DNA from: Limnomonas spitsbergensis
Taxonomy: Eukaryota; Chlorophyta; Chlorophyceae; Chlamydomonadales
Assembly: GCA_037349105.1 (NCBI GenBank)
Contig: JAYJMM010000037.1
Coordinates: 2,666,001 to 2,730,000, forward strand
Direction: 5' to 3'
Length of the DNA stretch: 64,000 bases
Positions 41,887-52,000 of the stretch are shown here, piece after piece (within the stretch, counting starts at the first letter, position 1; every line of letters starts with the position of its first letter). Made by a program: the position numbers and the translations under genes. The notes under the pieces are model-generated. The model made no database searches. It was not told the origin of the DNA and saw nothing but the letters and a program-made list of their open reading frames with translations.

Positions 41887-42405
41887 ATGCTGGTCATCCA
41901 CAGCAGCCGCAGCGAGAGCATACCAGTACAGGATGCAGAACAAGGCGGGCCTGCTGTTGCTGCAGCCCCTGCAGCATCCTCTTGTGGAGCTACTACTCGA
42001 CCCCCCGGTGCTAAGTGGATGCGCATGCAGGAGATCCTGCACGGCTGCGGCCTGCCGGCGGACTCCTTTGCTTGCCTGGGCGGGCCTGCTGGGGCGAGCG
42101 TCAGATGCAGCACGGTGGGCAGCACAGGCCCAAAGACTGCAGCCACGGGCCGCCGCTGCGGCCGCGGCCAAGGCAAGGGCCAGAAGCAACAGCAGCAGCA
42201 GCAGGGGGTGCTGGGGACCCCTGAGCTGCGGCGGCAGCAGAGCGACCGGACCGACTTGCCCTCTGTCTCGGGCAGCTCCGAAAACGGCTCAGACAGTTCT
42301 GACAACCCCAACCGTGATGGTGATGGCAATGGGGACAGCAGCTGCAGCAGCCTAAGCCAGTCGGGGATCCGGCAGGCCACGCACGCTGCGGTAAAGCGGG
42401 ATTAG
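41887..42405 (+). CDS. Hypothetical low-complexity protein or exon
   Basis: I do not recognise this frame. It is a GC-rich 172-codon frame from an ATG. It has a Gly/Arg/Gln stretch (GRGQGKGQKQQQQQQG) followed by a Ser/Asp/Asn-rich acidic tail (SSENGSDSSDNPN). The last codons contain GCG|GTAAAG, a fair splice donor. The frame may therefore be an early exon of the plus-strand gene that follows and not a complete gene. The minus strand is open too, but its translation is a run of Cys and Arg typical of an antisense shadow. Confidence 0.35.
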   Translation: MLVIHSSRSESIPVQDAEQGGPAVAAAPAASSCGATTRPPGAKWMRMQEILHGCGLPADSFACLGGPAGASVRCSTVGSTGPKTAATGRRCGRGQGKGQKQQQQQQGVLGTPELRRQQSDRTDLPSVSGSSENGSDSSDNPNRDGDGNGDSSCSSLSQSGIRQATHAAVKRD

Positions 42406-43034
42406 GGGGCGGTATAGGTCGACCGAGTAGCCCTACATCACTTGGGAGCACTGCCTGGGTGCTGCAAAGACCAGGTGGAGACCGATAGAGTGCAGGTTAG
42501 GAGGGTACAGCTTTCTGGGACCTGCATGGCGGGGTTTGGGGTCTACGAGTCTGAACCCTTACCCTTATCCCTTGGGTGTGAGTTGGGGGGATGGTTGTGA
42601 GTCCTTCATCTGGTGATTTAAATATTGGACCCGGCTGCACGACCTGCTGTCCCTTCAGGCTCCCGCCGGTGTTATGGGATTAGTAGTACCGGTAGGCATG
42701 AGGCTTTTTAGGCTTAAAATAATTGAAATACCAGTACCAGTAGGTGACAATTGAACTTAAACAAGTGCTACCAGTGCAGGATAACACAATAATGTCATCA
42801 AACTGTGTCTAGTCCTCTTGCTGTGACAATAGTGCGGTGTTGCGGGTTTTGTATGTCCCGGTTCTCAACTTTTATTTGGAACGACAGCCTTGACAATACA
42901 AATATAAGCAACATAGCATAGCTATGTATACGAAGTAGCAGCAGCTTAGCAGCATAGGAGCGTGGCAAAGAGTGGCATGGCTTGCCTTCCTTCGTTTCTG
43001 AATCGCGTGGCGCCACTCCCTCCTGCATCCGCAG

Positions 43035-46000
43035 GTGTCCCCCCCCGCTGCGAACTGCCCATCCTCGCCGGGCCGCTGTCGCCCCGAATTTGCCAGCTTG
43101 CGGCCCCTCATGCCGCACCTACTGACCCTCCTATCAAGGTGGGAGACAGGCGCGCACCTCAAGGGAACAGGATCCGATCTGTGAGGGAACAGGATCCGAT
43201 CTGTGAGGGAACAGGATCTGATCTGTGAGGGAACAGGATCTGATCTGTGAGGGAACAGGATCTGATCTGTGAGGGAACAGGATCTGATCTGTGAGGGAAC
43301 AGGATCCGATCTGTGAGGGAACAGGATCTGATCTGTGAGGGAACAGGATCTGATCTGTGAGGGAACAGGATCCGATCTGTGAGGGAACAGGTTCCAATGT
43401 GAGGGAACAGGATCTGATCTGTGAGGGAACAGGATCCGATCTGTGAGGGAACAGGATCTGATCTGTGCGGGAACAAGGACTCAGGTTTGAGGGAACAGGA
43501 TCCGATCTGTGAGGGAACAGGACCCAATCTGTGAGGGAACAGGATCCGATCTGTGAGGGAACAGGATCCGATCTGTGAGGGAACAGGATCCGATCTGTGC
43601 GGGAACAGGGACTCAGGCTTGAGGGAACAGGATCCGATCTGTGAGGGAACAGGATCCGATCTGTGAGGGAACAGGGACTCAGGTTTGAGGGAACAGGATC
43701 TGATCTGTGAGGGAACAGGGGCACAGCTGTGAGGGAACAGGGACTCAGGTTTGAGGGAACAGGATCCGATCTGTGAGGGAACAGGATCCGATCTGTGAGG
43801 GAACAGGGACTCAGGTTTGAGGGAACAGGATCTGATCTGTGAGGGAACAGGGACACAGCTGTGAGGGAACAGGGACTCAGCTTTGAGGGAACAGGATCCG
43901 ATCTGTGAGGGAACAGGGACACAGCTGTGAGGGAACAGGCTCTGGATCTGCAGGCGGGGCACAGACGGAAACTGCTTAACTGCTCCTATCTAGTTTCCGA
44001 GGTTTAAAAACCCCAATGGCATGCCTGCAGCACAGGAGCACACCACTTGCAGCACAGGAGCACACCAGTTAACGGCAATGAACCTGACGGCAATCAAATC
44101 TTTTGATGTGCATGGCATTGGACTTGGCAAAAATTCAATGCCGAGATGGTCATATCTTGCATTATTGAACTCGGCAATAATCTAATTCCATTACCGGTAG
44201 ATCATTATGATTCAAATTTCCGCCCCCCACTCATGAGCACCTGATCCTAGACTACCTAGGCATTGTGGTGCAACTGGTGTGCTGCTGAAATGCACGCTTC
44301 ACAAGGCTGACTAAGAATGTACCTGATACTGGCTTGTTGCTGACGTGGTGCTGATCTGGTGCTTCTATACTGCTGTGCAGCTGTTGCTGACCTGGCACGA
44401 CTGGACAGTTGGGAAGCAATTGCCTAAATAAATTTCCGCTCCCTCATGAACAAACCAGGCACCCACAGCTGTGCTCGTCAACCCAAGATCCAGATCCTCT
44501 GCACGCTCCTCAGCTGGATAAAGATCTGGGAGACACCCCCCCAGATCTAGATCTGGAAACCCTGCTTACGTACGACGCTGCCACCTGGCGCGGGACAGCC
44601 CCCCGGCAGTACCTTTTGGAGTACTGCTCGTCGCAGCAGGTGAGGCAGGCCTGCCTTGTTACTGGAACAGTGTTTATTTGAATGCACACCAGACCACCTT
44701 TCGCAGGCCACTGGGCTGATAAGGTACAAAGCCTTGACTGGCCTACAGCTAGGGGTCAAAGCAACTGGGCTAGCTGCACCAGATCCTCCACGTTAAGGCC
44801 AGAATGTAGCTGAACTGTAGCTGAAGCACCGCGCAGCAGGCAGTGAACTTGAGCCCTGACCATGCACCCTGAACAATGTTTCAGTGATATAGAAACCTGA
44901 ACCCTAAAACTTGGAAACCTGAACCTCCAAAACTGGAAAACTGAACTCAGGGAGCCGAAACTGCGATAAGGGGCCTCTCACTTAGAGCGCCGAACCCTGA
45001 TCCCCAAACCCTAAACGGACATGGACTGCAATTTCAGTTGCCAAGCTACAGCCCTAACCCTGAACCCTAGATGGATCTCTATGGCAGCTACCATTGCCGT
45101 ACAGTAGTCCTCACTCCTCAACCCTGATCCCTGAACCCTAAACGGATCTCCACTGCAACTTCTTTTACGGAGCTACAGCCCCTAACCCTAAACCCTGAAT
45201 CCTAAACGGATCTCTGTTGCAGCTGCCATTGCCGTATTGCAGCCCTAGGCCCTTCACCATAAACCCGAAACGGACCTCCAGTGCAACTTCTGTTGCCTTA
45301 AACCCTTTCCCCCAAACCCTAAACATATCTCCATTGCAGCTGTCACTGCCGTACTACGGTCCTAAACCCTGATCCCTTAACCCAACATTATAAAGAGACC
45401 TCCAGTGCAATTTCCGATGCTGAGCTACAGCCCTTGACCCTGAGCCCTGCTGAACCCTAAACAGACCTCCAGTGCAACTTCCGTTGCTGAGCTACAGCCC
45501 TTCAACTTACTCGAAACCCGAAACTGATGTCCTTTGCAGCTGCCATTGCCGTGCTACAGCCAGGCATCACGTCGATCGGCGGCTGGAGGCTACAGCACAA
45601 CCAGCTGCATTCTTCCTCATCTGGGCGTGCAGGTACTTGCTGGGGTCAAGGAATCAGGCTGAGGATGTAGGGTTCAGGAATGCAGGTGTGTCAACAGGGT
45701 TTAGGTCTGAATGGTGACCAGCTGCATCCTTCCTCATCTGAGTGTGCAGGTACTGGCTGGGGTCAGGGGATAATTAGGGTAGGGTGTAGCATTACGGTAG
45801 GCAGGGGTGGCCTTCAGTATCTATCTGAATGGCAACCAGCTGCGTCCTCTGCTTCATCTGGGCCTGCAGGTGCTAGGTGGGGTTTGGGGTCCAGGGATCA
45901 GGCTACAGGATGTTGGGTGCAGGAATGTAGGGGGGTCTAAGGGTTAGGATCAGGATAATGAGGCAGGGCTGATAGAACAGATTCGGCTGTTCTAGCTTGC

Positions 46001-49000
46001 CTATTCTTTCTCTGCTCTTCCTGACTGCATTGCTTGGTGCCCTCGAAAACGGCGGTTGGATGGGTACCGGACTACTGTTACATTTAACCTTTTGGCTAAG
46101 CTGTAAAAAGCTGTTAACCAAACATGCCCTGCCCTGCAGCGTAAATCCCAGTACGGCAACGTAAGTCTATCCTCATCTTGCACCACTCTCTATTGGGGGA
46201 TGCATCAGCTACCATTCAGCTACATCATGGCCTACACCCGGGGGGGGGGGGACCTGGTGCAGCAAGCCCTGCTGGGCCCACCAGCGGTAGGCTAGTTTTA
46301 AAGAAAGAAAGAAGGGAGGCTACGCCCGGTGGGGGCGTGAGAGTTAAGGAAACAGCGCAGCCTGGGCCGAAGCCACATCCGAGCTGTTACCGTTAGGCCA
46401 GGTTAAGTCCTCATCAAACCGATGGCGACTGCCTGGTAGCCGCCCAAATGTGGTCTGGTGCACACTTAAACGAGCACTGGATCCTGCACCCCTCCTTTCT
46501 GTAAAATCAGGTTCGCTGGTCCTGCATGGATGCTACGGCTGCTCTGTCGTACCCGGCCCGTATGAATTTGGATTCGACAACCCACTTTTGCAGATTACAC
46601 CCGAGGTCCACAGCAGCAGCAGGGAGCAGGCAGAGCAGACAGCTGCCACGTGTGCCATCTTGTACCTCGAGGTACGGGTATCTTTCCGTCCCCACACTTG
46701 TACTGCACGGTAATAGGTGGCCCTGTCGTGCTTATTTGTGTGATGTCGGATCAGTGTGAACCAGTGTTTGAACATCATCCAACTGTATCACCGCGCACAG
46801 CTAAGCGGATACCTTATCACTTTATCATACTAGGTTAAGGGTTAGGGGTTTAGCGTTTTAGGGTTATGTATGTATCACCGCTCACAACTAAGCGGATACC
46901 GTATCATACTAGTTGTAGGGTGTAGGGTTAAGGATTATAGGGTTATGTATGTAAGACTGGTTACAATTAAGCGGAAACCTTATCATACTAAGCGGATGAT
47001 GCAACAAGGTGCCTGCTGCTTGGCCCACCGTCCATAGGCCGATCAAGGTTTGCTTCTCATCGGCTTAGCGGGGGCTGCCCAGTGGCCTGCCAAAGGCGGT
47101 ATTGTACTATGGTAGCACTAATGGTAACGGTGCAAATGTGGCTTCGGACCCGAGCTGTGCTGTTCCCTTAACCCGCACGCCCCTAGGGAGACGTAGTTTG
47201 CTTCCTTTATTTTATTTCTGGTGTGCACTAAAATAAATTCTGACTTGGACCCTCCCACCGGCGCTCGTCAAAGGGACCTGGGCTCAACTGTTTTTTTTCA
47301 GGAAGGTGCGGGTCGGGGTAGGGAGCAGGGGTCGTAAAATATGCGCTTTGGTCCTGTTGTAAATGATGCATCAGCGTGACCAGAGTCAAATTCTGTTGAT
47401 GTCTCTGTGTGTGCACCGTTTTGTGTGGTAGGTGTGTTTGTGTGTGTGTGTGTGTGTGTGGTCTGGTCAGGATTCGTGCCACATGAAAACAGCCTGCTGC
47501 GTTGTCGCAGTTTCTTAGCTGTACGGTGCTGTGGACCTGCAGGCTGGCTTACACGTAAACATGCACCTACGTTATTCGACCCTGAACCATAGAGATCCCC
47601 GAAACATGTCACACTCGTCCCAAAATGAGCAGGGTAAAGGCCCAAACTCTGAAGTTAAACTCTTAGCTTCCTCTGTCCACATTAAACGAGCACTGGATCC
47701 TGCACCCCTCCTTTCTGTAAAACCAGGTTCGCCGGTCCTGCATGGATGCTACGGCTGCTCTGTCGTACCCGGCCCGTTTGAATTCGAATTCGACAGCCCA
47801 CTTTTGCAGATAACACCCGAGGTCCACAGCAGGAGCAGGGAGCAGGCAGAGCAGACAGCTGCCACGTATGCCATCATGTACCTCAGGGTAAAGGCCCAAG
47901 CTCTGAAGTTAAACCCTTACCTTCCTCTGTCCACATTCCTTTAGTCTCACCGATGGATTTCCCTCCGTAGGGCTGCCTCAGCATCCGCGGCCCTCACTGC
48001 CGCATTGTCCCGGTGGGATTCCCGCCCCTGCTCCGGCCGGAGCAGCTGAGGGAGTGGGAGGGGCGCATGCTGCAGCAGACACATTGGGTCACACAGAACA
48101 AGGTGTGGGGCGGGTCACACAGTGGGTCACACATAACAAGGTGTGGGGCGGGGGCAAGGGACGCAAGAGCTTTATGTCGGGTGATATGTAGATTGTACTA
48201 ATGGACCAGAGGAAGCCTACATCAAGGATTGATACAATAATGGATGAGAGAAATAATGGACCTAGTGGATCAAGTAAATGGACTTAAGATGATAAAATAA
48301 GGTACCAGAATAATACCTGTGATGTACTAGACAAAAAATGGGCCAGAGAAACCTCACATGAAGGACTGAGAACACACCAGTAATTTGGCAGTAGATAGTG
48401 GCACAATATGGTGCTGGTATGAGCCTTCCAGTTGAACAGCAACGTGCTTCTGCCGTTTCTAGGCTCAGCAGATGCCTTGTTTATTTGAGGGTGCTTCAGC
48501 TACGGTTCAGCTACGGTTCAGCTACGTTGAGCTGCATCACGACTAATGACTCGGGATACCTGATGAACCCTGCTCTGCTGCCTGGGCAACTGGCCGTAGG
48601 CTGGTCAAGGTTCGGTCATTGTCGGACCTGTGGTGGCTGCTGCGCGGCCTGCCAAAGGTGGCCTGCTTCATTATAGACTAAGAAATACTCTAAGACTGCA
48701 GAGCAGACATCTGAGCAAGGTCCTGCTTGTTCTGTTACAAAATTACAAGGAAAAAAACGCACGCAAATGGATCATTGCTAAAACATGACCTTGTCATGCA
48801 CCGATACTGTGACCGTACATTATCAGGAGCTTATGCTCAAGCGACTGGGTCTGAAGCGACAGGAGCTGAATCGGGAGCTGGCCGCGCTGGAGCGGGCGGA
48901 GCGGGCGGTGCTGGGCGGTGGGGAGGAGCTGCTGGGTAGCTGCTGGGATCCTTCGGAGGCAATGCTGGCCATGGCGCTGCAGGTGGGTAGCTGCTGGGTA

Positions 49001-52000
49001 GCTGCTGGGATCATTCAGAGACCCTGCTGGCCATGGCGCTGCAGGTGGGTAGCTGCTGGGTAGCTGCTGGGATCCTTTAAAGGCCATGCTGGGCAAAGCG
49101 CTGCAGGTGGGTAGCTGCTGGGTAGCTGCTGGGATCCTTTAAAGGCCATGCTGGCCATGGCTCTGCATGTGGGTAGTTGCTGGGTAGCTGCTGGGATCCT
49201 TTAAAGGCCATGCTGGCCATGGCTCTGCATGTGGGTAGTTGCTGGGTAGCTGCTGGTATTCTTCAGAGGCCATGCTGGCCATGGCGCTGCAGGTGGGACA
49301 TGGTCTGGTCGGCCGGGGCTTACAGGGCAGCAGAGTCGGTATTAAGATGTTCGGCTAGTTAGGGTTGATTAGAAGGCCGTGTAGTTGGGGTTTGGGTGGT
49401 GAGCCAGTTAGGGTTCATAGGAAGGCCGTCCGGTCGAGTTTAGAGGGCCGCTGGTTAGGGTGGAGGAGGGCGTTTGGTTGGGGTTCAACTGTCTTTTCTG
49501 TCTGTGGGGATACAGAGCTATCGGGTCGGGGTTAAGAGGCCGCCTGCTGGAGATTTAAAAGGCCCTCTGGGTGGATTTGGAAAGGGTGTCTGGATGGGGT
49601 GTAGAAGGTCGTCTGGCCAGGGTTCAGAAGACCGCCTGGTTGGGGTTTAGAAGGTCGTCTGATCGGTGGTCAAATGGCTGCGAAATCTTGGTGGGGGGGG
49701 GGGGGGGAAGGATATAGGAAGGGGAAATGCATGCAACAGATTGCCTGCTTGCCTTCATTGCGAAGCAATTGAATTGAATCATGTTTCATGTATAGTGTGG
49801 TGGCGGCAAGAAAGTGAGGAACCTCTTGGCGGGTTTGAAGCTGCAAGGGTTTTGTACTGGACCGGCGTCAGGGTTACCAGGGCTGTCTGGTTGGGGTTTA
49901 GAAAGATGTACGGTCCGAGTTTAGAAGGCCTATCGACAGGTTTGATGTGGAAATTGAATGTGGTTTTGCAAAGCATCCCGAATTCATAGGCTGCTGTCGC
50001 CTGAACCCTCACTGTGATCCAGTTAATGGATGGCCTGAATGCAGATGCCAGCTAGACAGGTGTCCTGTGGGCGCTTTTAGCTTCGGTTATAACTGTATCA
50101 GGTTATGTCTTACACCGTGGACCCTAACCAATGGCTAGGTGCCCTGCAGCAAGGCGGCTTATTTAGGGTTCAGGCTGTAAACTGTAAACCCTGATTATGT
50201 CCTTCTGCAGGGAGGTGGTGCTACCGCCGCCGGAAGTGTCGGGGAGGCGCAAATGGGCTCTGAAGATGTCGCGATCTGCGGCCGTGGCGGCGGCGGAGCG
50301 GGAGTGGAGTGTGCGGTTGCTTCCGGATCGGGCGATGATGAAGAAGGCAGTGGCGGAGGCGGCGGCGGCGGTGATGAGATTGCCGGGGGCGTGCAGAGGC
50401 TGCTGCTGCTGGCAGGCGGGAGCCGTGCGTTCAAGCGGGCCAGGGTGGGCGGGAGCGCTACCACGGGCTGGTCTTCGGCAGCGGCTGCGGCCTCTGCGGG
50501 GGGGAATAGAGCAGGTGGGTGTGGGGCGGAGGCTGGGGAGGGTGGGCAGGAGGGCTACCACGGGCTGGTCTTTGACCATGGCTGCGGCATCTGCGGGGGG
50601 GAATATAGCAGGTGGGTGTGGGGCGTTTGGAGGGCTCAGGCCGGGGAGGGTGGGCGGGAGCCTAGTGCAGGGTTCAGGATTAAGGGTCGTCTGCGATGGC
50701 TGCGGCCTTGCGGGGGGGGAATATAGCAGGTGGGTGTGGGGCGGAGGCTGGGGTGGGTGGGCGGGAGCGCCACTGTGGGCGCGTGGGCAGTGACCACGGC
50801 CTCTGCAAAGAACTGGGCAGGTGGGTGTGGGGCGTTTTGGGGGCTCAGGTCGGGTTGGGTGGGCGGGAGTGCTTTCACAGACCGGTTGTCCACTATGGCT
50901 GTGGCATTTGCAGGTGGGGATAGAGCAGGTGGGTGTGGGGTGGTTTTTGGGCGGAGACTGGGGAGGGTGGGCGCGAGCGCCACTGTGGGCTGGTTGTTGG
51001 CAGTGGCTGTGGACTTTTCCAAGCTGGAACAGGTAGGGGTGGAGAGGTTTCGGAGCGGTTTCGGGGCACAAGCTAGGGAAGGTAGGTGGGAAAGCCAATA
51101 TGGGCTGATCCTGCGCAGTGGCTGTGGCATTTGCATGTGGGACGGGGAGAGGGGAACGTGGGGCAAGGGACGATTTTGGGGCTCAGGCCTAGAAGGGTGG
51201 GTAGGAGCACTACAGTGTTTACTTTAGTGGGTAATGGACCAGCTCTACTGGGCCGCCCCGCGGCCAGCCCTGGGCCGATTCGCACCAAACATGGACCGGC
51301 CTTCGGCCGGTGGCCCAAGCAGCAGGGCTGGCCGCTCCAGGGGCTTGTGGCCTGGGGCCATAGTTTAGCTGGACTGTAGCTGATAGAGGTAAACCATTCA
51401 CTGGAAAAAAACTTGAGCGCTACCGTAGGATGGTGGTAGGTAGAGGCTGCGGACTCAGCTGGGCGGAACGGGGCAGGTGGGCGTAGGGTGGTTGCGGGGT
51501 GCAAGCTGTGGCGGCCGGGCGGGGCTTGACATGCTCTTCTGGACGGTGCTCGCTTACATGTGTGTGACGCCGGTGTATTCCATCCTTCAATACCTGGGTT
51601 TTATCCCCGCACACCTGCCTAGGCCTGTGTGTGTTCAAGTCCCTAAACTGGCCTGAACCTGTATGACTTCAACCGTTTGCCTCGAGCCCCCTGTGCCCTG
51701 GATCTTGCACTCACGCACGCTCCTAACCTGAATTGCGAGCATGCTCCCTGGTCCAGGCACATTGGCTTATAAGCGTTAAAAAACATGGACTTGCTACCAG
51801 TACTGTAAATACTCATTAGATGCTTCTAAGATACTTTATGGTCGTTGCTCATGTGTCCAGGCACGCCAGCTTTAGTAGGCATAACCTTTCCAGATACGAA
51901 CTGGGTACGTAATTCCATCTCATAAACTCTGCGCTGCGGTGCACCCTGGTCCAGGCACGACGACTTATATATGCACAACCTTGCTGGATACTTATGAAAT

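Noticed and set aside
43160..43945. Possible CRISPR-like array
   Set aside because: The units are directly adjacent with no unique spacers, in a eukaryotic intron; it is a minisatellite.
43134..43962. Two long minus-strand frames of 262 and 267 codons with an LFPHRSDPVPS-like repeat
   Set aside because: They are translations of the 22-bp minisatellite in two phases; the unit simply lacks stops. No non-repeat coding sequence adjoins them.
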